Positions 51,192-61,231 of a DNA stretch of 64,000 nucleotides are shown in pieces (positions within the stretch are counted from its first letter, which is position 1; every line of letters starts with the position of its first letter). The stretch is taken from the NCBI RefSeq assembly GCF_008180445.1, contig NZ_VTER01000003.1, positions 186,001 to 250,000 of the forward strand. Direction: 5' to 3'. The notes beneath the pieces were generated by a model that worked only from the letters and a program-made list of their open reading frames with translations, was not told the DNA's origin and did not search any database. The translations under genes were made by a program, and so were the position numbers. Origin of the DNA: Bacillus_AB infantis_B (GTDB lineage Bacteria > Bacillota > Bacilli > Bacillales > Cytobacillaceae).

Positions 51192-52295
51192 TTATTTTAT
51201 GGTTAGGTAGTTGATAAGCTTGTAGACGTTTCGCTCGTTAAAATTAGGAGCAATAAATACATCCGCATTGCCAACCACCTTCGCGGGCGAGATAGGCGCA
51301 ACATCAAGCCGTTTAACTGTATTACCACTATCAAAAGTTTGTTTCCCAAATTTAAAGAAGCCGTTATCCAATTCTTGTGAATAAAGGCCGTTCGTATCTT
51401 GGGTTCCCAGCGAGAAATACGCATACTTCCCATCCTTTTGAATGTGGAAGAACTGGACACCCGTTGACTGGGAATAAGCGTCCCACTGTCCCCCATCTGG
51501 TGACAACTGTTCACTCTTGATCAGGCTCATATCACTTTTGTTGAAGTAATAGACAAAGGTATGTTTGTAGTCACTACCATACGTATAAAACCCGTACACA
51601 TATTTTCCAGTATCATTTTTAACAGGGTATGTCAGATCATAAGCTTGCGAAGCCGGAGTACTAGCTGCCGCCCCATCAAACCGGATGGCTCCAGTGCTGT
51701 AGGGAGAGTACTTATCCTTCCAAATGAGGATCTTGGCTTGATAAATCACCTTAAAATCAACATTAGTGCGGCTAAAAACGTCTGTAACTGCATAATCTGA
51801 TCGGCGGAATCTCTGGAACTTCATAAACGAATCGTATTTACTTTTAGTCAGTCCATAAATATAGGTTCCATCATAATGGAGCACCTGAATCATCGAAAAA
51901 CTAAGTTGGGTGAGAAGCCCCCAGCTGCTTGTACTATAAACAAATGTGTATTGCCAGCTATCGTTGAAATTGCTGCTATATGCTGTAATAAAAAGTTTGT
52001 CACCCACCCAATATACATTCGTCACGAAGCTATAGGAGGTATTGATACTCAATTCCTTTACAAGTTCCATGTTTGACACCCTGAAAACTTTCAGGCTGCA
52101 CATGTTGTTGGAATAGTCGCTTACCACATACACAAAATCTCCACCTGCGTCATCCATCAGCACCTTAAAATAAGACGCGCTGCTGGGTACGGAGGCAACC
52201 CTGGGTAAAGCAATCGCCTCGTTGAATTGGGTAATGGGCATCCCCTTTGGTTTTCCCCCGCCGAAAATGCCTCCGTGATTCCTTAAATCTGGCAT
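51192..52295 (-). CDS. Propeller-like phage protein, possible receptor-binding adhesin
   Basis: The 367-residue protein has about six recurring segments of beta-strand character, such as GGDFVYVVSDYSNNMCSLKV, WVGDKLFITAYSS, DGTYIYGLTKSK and DGKYAYFSLGTQ, suggesting a beta-propeller. It has no signal peptide. Its place after the collagen-like tail protein suggests a tail-tip or host-recognition role. This is inference from repeat pattern and position; no family is recognised. Confidence 0.55.
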   Translation of the reverse strand: MPDLRNHGGIFGGGKPKGMPITQFNEAIALPRVASVPSSASYFKVLMDDAGGDFVYVVSDYSNNMCSLKVFRVSNMELVKELSINTSYSFVTNVYWVGDKLFITAYSSNFNDSWQYTFVYSTSSWGLLTQLSFSMIQVLHYDGTYIYGLTKSKYDSFMKFQRFRRSDYAVTDVFSRTNVDFKVIYQAKILIWKDKYSPYSTGAIRFDGAAASTPASQAYDLTYPVKNDTGKYVYGFYTYGSDYKHTFVYYFNKSDMSLIKSEQLSPDGGQWDAYSQSTGVQFFHIQKDGKYAYFSLGTQDTNGLYSQELDNGFFKFGKQTFDSGNTVKRLDVAPISPAKVVGNADVFIAPNFNERNVYKLINYLTIK

Positions 52296-52298
52296 TCC

Positions 52299-52682
52299 TT
52301 ACACCTCACTCACCCAGTCACCATCAGAATCATAATTGATAGTGAAGGTATCTGTTTTTAAGACAGTCGTCCCATTTGTGGAATAATAGTTTATTGTTCG
52401 GGTCGTGTATTGAGGTGCGGTACCCCCACTGAGCGTGCTACGGGCAAATAGTGTATTATCTGTCTTTCGGCGATATTCCACCACTGTGTAAACCCCATTG
52501 GCATCCTTGGACGACTTGGCTGTCCTTAACTGCCGCATCGCTCCTGCACCAATTTCCGCCAAGGCTCCTTCCACATTCGAGCCGGCATAGAAATTAGCAC
52601 TGTCCGTGACATCTACCTTGCCCGCATCTGAACCGATCACTTCCCAGGAGGATCCGTTCCAATATTTTTGTTTTGCCATCAT
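52299..52682 (-). CDS. Tail fibre-associated protein
   Basis: A 127-residue protein starting MMAKQKYWNGSSWEVIGSDA, a common N-terminal form in phage tail fibre and baseplate accessory proteins, with a beta-rich C-terminus that ends YDSDGDWVSEV. It lies between the large tail protein and the propeller-like protein with almost no spacing. Role inferred from context. Confidence 0.6.
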   Translation of the reverse strand: MMAKQKYWNGSSWEVIGSDAGKVDVTDSANFYAGSNVEGALAEIGAGAMRQLRTAKSSKDANGVYTVVEYRRKTDNTLFARSTLSGGTAPQYTTRTINYYSTNGTTVLKTDTFTINYDSDGDWVSEV

Positions 52683-52690
52683 TTCACCGC

Positions 52691-55600
52691 CTAGTTAGTA
52701 TCTATCCAAAAGAGATTTTTATTGGTTGGTGCTGAAGTTCCTGCTTGATAAGGACTAAATGCATTAAGCATCTTATCGGTAATTAAAGTTTCCCAGTCAG
52801 TCCAGGTGGTAGCATTGTAGTTCCATCTTCTAATTTTAATGAAGTCTCCACCATATGAACTTGAATAGGGCGTATATATTTGCAAAGTACCTCCGCCCGA
52901 ACTATATCCCTTGATAGTGGTTATCGTTCCATAACTGAACCAACCCTCGTTGCTTCTAACAAACATTGAGGACACTCCGACGGGGTAGCTGGAATGGGTG
53001 TCATCCGCATTTTTCACATATGAACCCAGATAAGTGATGTCCGATGTTGAATGCGCGTGGCTGCTGGGAGGGAAGTTGCTTGGTCTGTTCAATACGTTAG
53101 CCCATTCAACAGAATCGGCAACTGCTGCCCCTGGTGGTCCTTCTGGTCCCTGGGGTCCTGTGTCCCCCTTGTCGCCTTTCTCCCCTTTCAGGTCGACTGA
53201 CAAGCCATATGTGCCATCCGGATTTTCGAACCGAAGGCTTGTCCCAGTCCACTGATGCGCCGGTTTGTCCCCCTTTAAACCTTGCGGACCGGTATCGCCT
53301 TTTATCCCTTGCGGCCCAGTGGCCCCGATATCTCCCTTTTCCCCTTTATCGCCCTTTGGACCGGTTAACCCGATTGGACCTTGAGGACCCGTCTCCCCCT
53401 GCAGACCTTGCGCACCCTGAATCCCTTGAGGACCTTGGGAGCCCGTAGCCCCTTTGATAGACAGTGGGTCCCAGTACGCTGTATTGGTCGGAATCGTACC
53501 GGCAGAGGCCAGCGCCTTGAGGATATAGGATGAGCCGTTATAAGCCACTGCATCCCGGACAGAGTAAGTGGTGGAGCTGCTATAAGTGCCCCGCCATACA
53601 ATGCTGTCTCCCTTATCACCTTTTGGCCCGATAGGACCAGTAGGACCCTGAGCACCTGTATCCCCTTTCGGGCCGATCGAACCAGTTAAGCCATGAGGTC
53701 CTGCAGGGCCTGTGTCCCCTTTTATTCCTTGGGGACCCTGTAACCCTTGATCACCCTGGTCTCCTTTCGGACCGGTCAATCCTATTGGCCCTTGGATCCC
53801 CCTTAACCCTTGGGGACCCTGTAGGCCTTGCTCCCCTTTTGGACCCGTCAACCCAATCGGCCCCCGGGGCCCGGTATCTCCTTTTTCACCCTGTGGCCCC
53901 TGAAGATCGACCACGGCCATCTTGGCGGACACCAGGAGATATTGACCATCAGGCAAGTCAGCCAATAGCTCAATCCCGTTTCCTCCTGGAAGCTCCTTGA
54001 ATGACTGGCTCGGCTGCCGGTCCCCGTTGATATACAGTTCGACGGCATGGATGCCCAACGGATATACATAGCCATCATCCCAGGAATAGACAGTTTGGCT
54101 GGCTGAGCTGATGAACTCCCTTTCAAACAGGACATAGGACTGGGAGCTTCCAGGCGGCCCCATGGGACCTACTGGACCGGCATCGCCCTTCTCACCCTTC
54201 AGCTCGGCATACTGATAAGAGGACTCGTCCTCCCTCTTCACGCCAAGCTTGGTTGAATCCCAACTATAATCTAATCCGAATCCTTGAGGACCGTGTGCCC
54301 CGGGAACTCCTTGAGGACCCTGAAGTCCTGTATCCCCTATTGGACCCTGTGAGCCAGTTGCACCCTTTGGTCCTTGCGGGCCGATAGGTCCGGTGTCACC
54401 TTGTATGCCTTGTGGCCCCATGTCCCCTTTTGGCCCGGCTGGCCCTTGTGGACCTGTTGAGCCTTGTGCTCCCTGGGGACCTTGCGCGCCTGTGTCGCCT
54501 TTCAAACCTTGCAGGCCCCTGTCACCCTTGGGCCCTTGTGGTCCCTGAATACCTTGTGGGCCTTGGAGATTGGTATAGACAAAGCTCGCCTCATCTTCCC
54601 GGCGCATACCCAACGAAGTTCCGTTCCACTGGTATTCAAGCCCTGTCCCATCTGACCCGTCTGATCCATCCGCACCAGCTTCCCCTGCAGCGCCCGAAAC
54701 AGGTTCCAGGGAAGGTGTGTCCATCTCCTGCTTGATGACATCCACCAAAGAGGGGAAAGGCTTACCAAAGGTCGCTTCCAAATTAAAACCGCCAGGTTCA
54801 TAGATTTCCTTGATCTCCGTGATGCGCAAGTTTTCTGTGATGCCAGCCTTTCTGTTTTGGATCGTGATGATATCCCCTAGATTCCAGTCCCTTCCGTAGA
54901 CAAAACTCGAATAGGGGAGAATGGTATTTTCAAAGCTTCTGACCCGGGCAAACTCGGAAAGCTTTTGTTCCCCTCTGGATGGAAGGTCCGCTTCATTTTC
55001 GATGTCCCGCGCATCGATGAACGTTTCAAAGCGATCCACGCCAGTCTGTTCAGCATTGCCCACCTCCACCAGGCTTCTTTCAGCACCCTCCCCCTGGCCG
55101 GCCACATATCCATAATTCTTGTAACCCAGTCCGCTGTCGGTGTATTTTTGGGTTTTTATGTTATCAAATTCTATGGAGAAGATGACCGGCGAGAGCTCGG
55201 ACTGTGAAACGGACAGGTCCTTTCCCTCGAAGACATCAAAGACAAAGCGCTTATTCTCGATATCCAGGTAGATTCCCCACCCCAAGCCGGAGGAGATGGA
55301 AAGCTTCTCAAGCTCTTCATCCAGCTGCTTGAACCTTGTTTGATAGACAGTCCGGTTGCCTCTTTCCAAGTCCGGCGAAATGACTAGATTAGGAATCTTT
55401 CGTTTGGGATCGATAGGATTGACAGCTTGAAGGTTCACGTATTCCTTCATAATCGTTTCCACCGAAGCATCGAGGCGGTGATAAGCCTCCCCTTCAGGCG
55501 GGATGGTAATCCTCTGGCTTAGCCAGGAACCCAGGCTGCTGCCTTGGACGACAAAGACCTCCTGCCCGTCTTCCCTTACCTGATATTCGGCATAACTGAT

Positions 55601-55789
55601 CATGGCACTTTTGAAAGGGTCGTTGTCGAAAAGCAAAAGATGGTTCTCGCTGAATGCGGAGACATTCACCTGGCCCTCGATCATCAATTGGAAACTTCCG
55701 CTTTTATGCCATCTCGGCTGATATTGAAGGCTGCTGTACTGATCCACTTCATCCACGAGATTAAAGTTCAAATCGATGATCCGTATCAA
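52691..55789 (-). CDS. Tail-associated protein with collagen-like repeats (tail spike/fibre)
   Basis: The 1032-residue protein has an N-terminal domain (about 1-355) of the siphovirus Gp37-like/prophage tail endopeptidase group (LNFNLVDEVDQYSSLQYQPR, GWGIYLDIENKRFVFDVFEG). It is followed by five Gly-X-Y collagen-like blocks rich in GPQG, GPKG and KGD triplets. The blocks are separated by folded inserts: three related short modules with a W-x(3)-SL/TKL pattern, a WRGTYSSSTTYSVRDAVAY module resembling a carbohydrate-binding fold, and a C-terminal knob-like domain. It probably forms a trimeric fibre at the tail tip. The TTG start overlaps the upstream stop. Confidence 0.85.
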   Translation of the reverse strand: MIRIIDLNFNLVDEVDQYSSLQYQPRWHKSGSFQLMIEGQVNVSAFSENHLLLFDNDPFKSAMISYAEYQVREDGQEVFVVQGSSLGSWLSQRITIPPEGEAYHRLDASVETIMKEYVNLQAVNPIDPKRKIPNLVISPDLERGNRTVYQTRFKQLDEELEKLSISSGLGWGIYLDIENKRFVFDVFEGKDLSVSQSELSPVIFSIEFDNIKTQKYTDSGLGYKNYGYVAGQGEGAERSLVEVGNAEQTGVDRFETFIDARDIENEADLPSRGEQKLSEFARVRSFENTILPYSSFVYGRDWNLGDIITIQNRKAGITENLRITEIKEIYEPGGFNLEATFGKPFPSLVDVIKQEMDTPSLEPVSGAAGEAGADGSDGSDGTGLEYQWNGTSLGMRREDEASFVYTNLQGPQGIQGPQGPKGDRGLQGLKGDTGAQGPQGAQGSTGPQGPAGPKGDMGPQGIQGDTGPIGPQGPKGATGSQGPIGDTGLQGPQGVPGAHGPQGFGLDYSWDSTKLGVKREDESSYQYAELKGEKGDAGPVGPMGPPGSSQSYVLFEREFISSASQTVYSWDDGYVYPLGIHAVELYINGDRQPSQSFKELPGGNGIELLADLPDGQYLLVSAKMAVVDLQGPQGEKGDTGPRGPIGLTGPKGEQGLQGPQGLRGIQGPIGLTGPKGDQGDQGLQGPQGIKGDTGPAGPHGLTGSIGPKGDTGAQGPTGPIGPKGDKGDSIVWRGTYSSSTTYSVRDAVAYNGSSYILKALASAGTIPTNTAYWDPLSIKGATGSQGPQGIQGAQGLQGETGPQGPIGLTGPKGDKGEKGDIGATGPQGIKGDTGPQGLKGDKPAHQWTGTSLRFENPDGTYGLSVDLKGEKGDKGDTGPQGPEGPPGAAVADSVEWANVLNRPSNFPPSSHAHSTSDITYLGSYVKNADDTHSSYPVGVSSMFVRSNEGWFSYGTITTIKGYSSGGGTLQIYTPYSSSYGGDFIKIRRWNYNATTWTDWETLITDKMLNAFSPYQAGTSAPTNKNLFWIDTN

Positions 55790-56484
55790 GTCGTATCAAG
55801 CCACCTGTCATTCAGCGAGGGAGTGGAAGGCGCTGATTTTCCTGTAAAAAATGTGATGCCACCCATTGCCGGGTTCTGGACCTGTATGCCTTGAAACCAG
55901 GACTCCCACTCCCTCTGATAGTTATCCTTCTTCAGATTCATGTCGACCATCCATCTGTTCCATTCTTCCACAAATTGTTCAGTGGGAACGGTGATGAGAG
56001 AGGAAACCAATCCGGCCACCGCCGGATCCAATCTCTCATCGACCACGCTTGTCACCTGGCTTTTCCCAGCATCGATCTTCACCTGGGCCAGGCTGATTTC
56101 ATAAATCATTTCATCCCTCTGCAGGGATGGGGGAATGGGAATGGTCCCCGGTGTCCCCTTTTTGATGAACGCCTTGATATGACGGGCATTCAGATTCTTA
56201 TCCAGCCGCAGGACGATTCGATCCACCCTGGGGTTGGTTACGTCTGCTGGATCATGCGTAAATTGAATTTCCTCGGTATTTCTGTACATAAAGCCCTCGA
56301 TATAGGCACTTCCCGGTTCTAGTAATGTGGACATTCCGGAATCAAGTTGTACCAAGAGGGCAGGTACGGAGTTTGTATGATATAGCCCGTTGCTCAAGAA
56401 CTGTTTAAAATACAGAGCAAATTGCTCCATATCATACTGGCGGTCCCCGTTGACCGAATTGAAAAAACTCGATTCTTCTGCCAT
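55786..56484 (-). CDS. Phage minor structural (baseplate/tail-tip) protein
   Basis: A 232-residue protein starting MAEESSFFNSVNGDRQYDM, with SAYIEGFMYRNTEE and DRIVLRLDKNLNARHIKAF, typical of baseplate proteins of Firmicute siphoviruses. Its C-terminal segment FFTGKSAPSTPSLNDRWLDT resembles the end of the neighbouring fibre protein. AAAGGGGGGAAC precedes the ATG. Precise role unknown. Confidence 0.7.
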   Translation of the reverse strand: MAEESSFFNSVNGDRQYDMEQFALYFKQFLSNGLYHTNSVPALLVQLDSGMSTLLEPGSAYIEGFMYRNTEEIQFTHDPADVTNPRVDRIVLRLDKNLNARHIKAFIKKGTPGTIPIPPSLQRDEMIYEISLAQVKIDAGKSQVTSVVDERLDPAVAGLVSSLITVPTEQFVEEWNRWMVDMNLKKDNYQREWESWFQGIQVQNPAMGGITFFTGKSAPSTPSLNDRWLDTT

Positions 56485-56498
56485 TTTTGTTCCCCCCT

Positions 56499-57368
56499 TT
56501 ATACTGTTGTGAATCGATTATTCCAGGAGATTGAGACGGCCGCTCTCTCATAGTCTGCACCGGTTGAATAATCCAGGAGGTTGTTGCCTGGTATCAGCCG
56601 AAAAAAAGTGCTGCCTAAATGGATGAAGTGGAACGCATTCCACGATTCTCCGCTCCCTTGGATCTTCCGGACACTTTTCTGTCCGGGAGTCGTATTAATC
56701 TCCAATCTTTCATTTTCAGTCAAGCTTTGATTGACCTCTATGAAATCACCGGTCGTGACGTTGATGATACGAATCGGCGCTGTGGCCGGCCCATTAAAGA
56801 CAATCCGAACGGGGGTTGGCACTTCCCCCTCATTCTGCAAAATCTTCGCCTTGTTTTCAGACTGCTGAGCAAAGTAAGTCGGCAGGGATAGGGGGAACTC
56901 CAGCCCTCCCTCCCAGACGACCAACTGCTCCTTCTTTTCTCTCTCCAGCCAATACGGATTGGGTGCTTTTAAATGGATCAAGGCCTTTTGAAAGGTAGCC
57001 CCTTTGTTGCCCCTGCTCTGCGGATATTTCGGCACATGTTCGGAGACTGCCTTAATCTCCCTTACACCCATCTCATTCTCAACAATAAGCATGCCGGGTC
57101 CCAAGGTCGGGTTAAACATCCTGCCCAGTTTTGTCCGTTTCTGGATCGTGTCAGCCCTGCCCAGGCCAATGATGTTGATATCAAAAGAAATATACCGTGG
57201 CTCCAAGTTGGAGCCAGTATAGGTATCTCCGTCTTGATCCGGGGCCTTTTGTGATTGAATATTTGACTCCACATCTCCCAGTCCAGAAACATCTTCAACG
57301 ACATAAGGGCCACTGTTCTTCAGCACAACCGATTCATTATTCGCGTTGATGAACGTAAACTTCTGCAT
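56499..57368 (-). CDS. Distal tail protein (Dit)
   Basis: The protein begins MQKFTFINANNESVVLKNSG, with PRYISFDINIIG and a C-terminal galectin-like region, the pattern of Dit proteins that form the hub between tail tube and tip. ATG 57368 is used, as GGAGG lies 8 bases upstream and two earlier ATGs overlap or crowd it. It starts 2 bases after the tape measure stop. About 289 residues. Confidence 0.87.
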   Translation of the reverse strand: MQKFTFINANNESVVLKNSGPYVVEDVSGLGDVESNIQSQKAPDQDGDTYTGSNLEPRYISFDINIIGLGRADTIQKRTKLGRMFNPTLGPGMLIVENEMGVREIKAVSEHVPKYPQSRGNKGATFQKALIHLKAPNPYWLEREKKEQLVVWEGGLEFPLSLPTYFAQQSENKAKILQNEGEVPTPVRIVFNGPATAPIRIINVTTGDFIEVNQSLTENERLEINTTPGQKSVRKIQGSGESWNAFHFIHLGSTFFRLIPGNNLLDYSTGADYERAAVSISWNNRFTTV

Positions 57369-57370
57369 CC

Positions 57371-60300
57371 TCATCGCCTCCATTCAATAGCCATCTGCCG
57401 TTGAGCCTGCAGGGCCTTCCTAGCGAGATCCGACGGCGATGAGCTTGCCGGCGCCTGGATCACGATACTGGACTGGAACGTATCCTGATAGATTTGAGAA
57501 TTGGCTTGCTGGCCAGAAAAGCCAGGAGTCGCTCTCACAATCATTTCTCCGATTTTCCCAAGCACTGCATCGTTCAGTGGCAGCGCCGCCTCCGGCCCGG
57601 CTTCTCCGAAGCCCTGTAATCCAAGAGGCGTGTTGAAAATGGTTGGCCGGGTGAATAAGGCCCCTTTGGCGTTCCAAGTGACATCCAATTTGGGTACAGA
57701 AGGAGGCATCAGGCTGAATTCGCCTGTAAGATGGAACTCAGGCAATTTAGGCAGTTTGATGCTGGGAAGCTTCAGCTCCATGTTGTCGAAAAATCCTTTG
57801 ATGGCATCAACTTTTTCGCTGATCTTGTTCTTGGCTTCCTCAATAGGAGAGACAATTTTACGGCCCAGATCAACTATTTTTTCAGTGCCCTTATTCTTGA
57901 GCTCCTCAAATTTATCAAGGGCTCCCGACTTCAGAGATTCATATTTTTCAATGGCGGAATTTTTCAAGGTTTCTGCTGACTCAATCACGTTGTCCTTCAT
58001 ATTGTTGTAAAGCTTTTTGGCAGCTACACCCTGCAGTTCCCAGATAGTAATAGCTTTATTCTTCGTCAATTCCCATTTGGAAAGCACTTCACCGGTTTCC
58101 CAGTTTACATTTGCAATATGTTCTTCAGCCTGCTTTTGGGCTTCTGTCACCACTTTCTGATGCATGTCCTCGGCATTTCTGACAGTATCTTTGCGCTGCT
58201 TTTCTGCATCTGCAATCATCCTGGCAGCCATATCCGCGGTCAGTTCTCCCGCCCCATCTCTCATCTGAAGGATTTGCGCATAGGTTTCCTTGTATTGCTT
58301 CTCTGCTTCTGCGACCGCCTTATCCTTTTGATCCTTAGAATTCTTCACCACTTCTGCCGCCTGTTCAGCAGAAATGATGCTGGCATCTGCCTTCATTCGC
58401 TCTAAGATGATCTTCGACTCTATCTCGCTATCTGAGAGGATCCGGATGCCATCGTTAACCATGCCCTCTTTAATGTTATTGATCTGCGTATATTCAGCCG
58501 TAGTGAGGTCTCGATTCTCCGCTAAAGCCTTTGCCCAGATATCATTGATGATTTTCTCGCCATTCTCCACTTTATCTTTCTGCTGAAGATAGGTTTCTTC
58601 GATTTTTTTAAGGATACCTTGCTGCTCTTTGTCAGTGAGCATCATGCTATTTTCAAAAAACTTATTCATGGTTTCCAGCCTTGCGGCATGGTCCTCTTCC
58701 AGTCCCGCCAGAATCTGATCGGCCATCTTAGAGAAGGTTCCTGTTATGGAGTCAGCCATTTCCTTTGTCACCTTTTCGCCGCCCCACCTCATGAGGTTTA
58801 GCTGCTCTGTCACCCCGTCATTCATCTCAAGGAAACTGCCGACTGCTTCTTGCGTTGCCTCTGAAATATCCTCGGTGAATATTTCAGCTTGGATAGATGG
58901 CTTTTTCATTTCCTCTGAAAGTTTATAGGCACCAAAACCAAGGGCCGCAAGGCCGGCAATCGCCAACCCGATGGGACCGGTTATAAAGGTAATGGCGCCG
59001 GCCAGGGCGCCGATGGCTGGTGTGGCTGCTGCCACACCTGTAGTGACTACGCCGATTGCACCAACTACTGTGCTGAAGGCTGTTACCAGTGCTCCCACTC
59101 CTGAAATAGCACCGCCAAGAATGGCGATGAAAGCACCGATTGCTGTTACCACTCCAAGAATGGCAGCCGTTACCATGGCTCCCTTCGCAATCGTCTCTTG
59201 CATCTCAGGAGACAGACCGTTAAACTTATCCGTCAACTCCTGAATGACTTCCACAACCTTATCGATAGTCGGAAGTAGGGCATTCCCAAACGAGATGGCG
59301 GCTGTTTCCGCAGAACCTTTCAGGATCTCAATTCTTCCTTTGACGTTGTTCAGCTTTTCTGCCGCCACATCTGCGGACTTGATTTTGTTCATCGCCTCCA
59401 CCATGCTGTCAATGCCCTGGGCGCCTTCCTTGTACAGGATGTTGGCCGCCCGGATGGCATCGGTTCCGAACATGGTTTTTAGGGCCATCTGCCTCTGTTC
59501 ATCTGTCAATCTCGCAAGCTTGGTTTTTAACAGCTCGGCGATTTCCGATAAGGACTTGATGGAACCTTCTGCATCGTAGAATGCGCTGGTTCCCTCTTCC
59601 GTCAGGAGGCCCAGATTGGCCATCTCTGTCGAAGCTGCCTCTGTGGAAGGAGACAAGTTCAAGAGCATCGTCTTCAGGGATGTACCTGCATCGGATCCTT
59701 TTAGCCCGTTTTGGGCGAAGGATGCAAGTGCTGCCGTCGTTCCCTCAAACGATAATCCCACGCCTGAAGCGACCGCGGACACCATGGAGAGCCCGAATTT
59801 CATTTCACTGACAGATGTCGCAGAGGCATTGGCCGCGCCGGCTAATAGGTCCGCTGCCCGCATCACGGATAGATTGTCATCCTTGAAGGCATTCAGTGCT
59901 GTGGACGCTATTTCTGCTGCATCCGCAAGCTCCAGCTCCCCCGCAACGGCTAACGACAAGGCGCCTTCCAAGCCGCCATTGATGATGTCCGTAACGGTGA
60001 CCCCAGCCTTGATAAGCTCCTCAATTCCCTCTGCAGCTTCCATGGCTGAATACTTCGTCTTGGCCCCCATCTGAAGCGCCAGTTCCTCGAGGGAACCGCT
60101 AAATTTCAAGACCTCATCGGGAGACATGACGGATTTGACGGAAGATATCTGGGATTCGAAGTCCATGGCTCTTTTAGCCGATAACCCTAACCCGGCACCG
60201 ACTGCCAGGAAGGCTGCCCCGAATGATTGGGAGATTTCAGAACCTACTGACTGCATCCTCCCGCCAAGCTGATTCATTCCCTCGCCAGTGTTAGCCATCC

Positions 60301-61045
60301 TCTGACTTAACTGCCGCCAGGCGCTCGATTGCTGCTGAATCTGATTAGTATTTTGCCTTAATTGGGCTTCAGTTTCCCGCATCGCTTGGGTAGCACCGTT
60401 TAAACGGATGGCAAGCTCTTGAGTAGCCTGGGCGTCTGCCCCGTTCGCCCTGACTGACTCCTGGTGAAGGCGGTTGAGCTCATCCACGCGGCTTTCCTGA
60501 AGCCTCAGAGTTTGAGTCAGATGATCCTCTCTTTGTTCAAGGTCCTGGACGGAGGAACCAAAGTCATCGATTCCTGCAGTGGCCGCCGCAAACGCGGAGT
60601 CCAACAGTCTGATTTCACGTGAAATGTCGGAGACAGCTGCGTTAACTGCACTCTCCAGCTGATTAAATCCATTGGACTGCTCTTGGATTTGCCTGTTTAC
60701 ACTTCTAAGCTGTTGCTCAGTCGTATTCATGGCCGTCACAGCCCGGTTATACGCCGTGGCCAACTTTAATGTCTCTGCTGCTGTCTCGCCTTGAGTGGTC
60801 TTGGCCTGCTCGTATTGGCGTCTTAATTCCTCAACTTTAGTCCGGTGCGTCTGCATGCTTCTGGTTAAGATATCTGACCGGGATCTCAGGGTTTCTAAGC
60901 TATTGTCAAACTTACCAGCACCAGAAGTGATTGCCCTGAACTCAGAGTTAAGCGCGGTAAGCCGGCGATTGACATCCTGCATACCACGGGTAAAATCAAT
61001 GCTGTTCAGCCCCAGTGTGATTCGCAAAGCCCCTACTTCTGCCAA
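57371..61045 (-). CDS. Phage tail tape measure protein
   Basis: The 1224-residue protein has long N-terminal coiled coils (1-270), a TP901-type core (about 290-600, with MDFESQISSVKSVMSPDEVL and GLSFEGTTAALASFAQNGLK), hydrophobic segments (about 640-740), a second coiled region and a C-terminal domain. It sets the tail length and is ejected during infection. It starts at TTG 61045 after AAGGGGGTGA. Its length predicts a tail near 180 nm by the usual 0.15 nm per residue. Confidence 0.93.
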   Translation of the reverse strand: MAEVGALRITLGLNSIDFTRGMQDVNRRLTALNSEFRAITSGAGKFDNSLETLRSRSDILTRSMQTHRTKVEELRRQYEQAKTTQGETAAETLKLATAYNRAVTAMNTTEQQLRSVNRQIQEQSNGFNQLESAVNAAVSDISREIRLLDSAFAAATAGIDDFGSSVQDLEQREDHLTQTLRLQESRVDELNRLHQESVRANGADAQATQELAIRLNGATQAMRETEAQLRQNTNQIQQQSSAWRQLSQRMANTGEGMNQLGGRMQSVGSEISQSFGAAFLAVGAGLGLSAKRAMDFESQISSVKSVMSPDEVLKFSGSLEELALQMGAKTKYSAMEAAEGIEELIKAGVTVTDIINGGLEGALSLAVAGELELADAAEIASTALNAFKDDNLSVMRAADLLAGAANASATSVSEMKFGLSMVSAVASGVGLSFEGTTAALASFAQNGLKGSDAGTSLKTMLLNLSPSTEAASTEMANLGLLTEEGTSAFYDAEGSIKSLSEIAELLKTKLARLTDEQRQMALKTMFGTDAIRAANILYKEGAQGIDSMVEAMNKIKSADVAAEKLNNVKGRIEILKGSAETAAISFGNALLPTIDKVVEVIQELTDKFNGLSPEMQETIAKGAMVTAAILGVVTAIGAFIAILGGAISGVGALVTAFSTVVGAIGVVTTGVAAATPAIGALAGAITFITGPIGLAIAGLAALGFGAYKLSEEMKKPSIQAEIFTEDISEATQEAVGSFLEMNDGVTEQLNLMRWGGEKVTKEMADSITGTFSKMADQILAGLEEDHAARLETMNKFFENSMMLTDKEQQGILKKIEETYLQQKDKVENGEKIINDIWAKALAENRDLTTAEYTQINNIKEGMVNDGIRILSDSEIESKIILERMKADASIISAEQAAEVVKNSKDQKDKAVAEAEKQYKETYAQILQMRDGAGELTADMAARMIADAEKQRKDTVRNAEDMHQKVVTEAQKQAEEHIANVNWETGEVLSKWELTKNKAITIWELQGVAAKKLYNNMKDNVIESAETLKNSAIEKYESLKSGALDKFEELKNKGTEKIVDLGRKIVSPIEEAKNKISEKVDAIKGFFDNMELKLPSIKLPKLPEFHLTGEFSLMPPSVPKLDVTWNAKGALFTRPTIFNTPLGLQGFGEAGPEAALPLNDAVLGKIGEMIVRATPGFSGQQANSQIYQDTFQSSIVIQAPASSSPSDLARKALQAQRQMAIEWRR

Positions 61046-61057
61046 ATTCTCACCCCC

Positions 61058-61231
61058 TTACAATAGCTGATCGATGAAGAATTCTTCCTCATCCTCCATC
61101 AACAGCTCGAAATAAAAAGAGATGTCCATACCATCGATTTCAGGCAAGGTCCATCCCGCTTTAAGTAGTTTCCTATACATTTTTTTGATGGCAATATAGG
61201 GGTCCTGAACTATGCCTTCACTTCGTTTCCC
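61058..61231 (-). CDS. Tail assembly chaperone extension (gpT-like) reached by -1 frameshift
   Basis: This frame lacks its own ribosome binding site but continues the tail chaperone protein after slippage at GGGAAAC. It adds about 56 codons, beginning RSEGIVQDPYIAIKKMYRKL and ending with an acidic stretch MEDEEEFFIDQLL, then stops 12 bases before the tape measure start. The sequence resembles the T part of lambda G-GT type chaperones in Firmicute phages. Confidence 0.85.
   Translation of the reverse strand, partial: GKRSEGIVQDPYIAIKKMYRKLLKAGWTLPEIDGMDISFYFELLMEDEEEFFIDQLL

Noticed and set aside
53034..54801. Many long frames on both strands opposite the collagen-like tail gene
   Set aside because: They are shadows produced by the GC-rich Gly-X-Y codon periodicity of the real gene.
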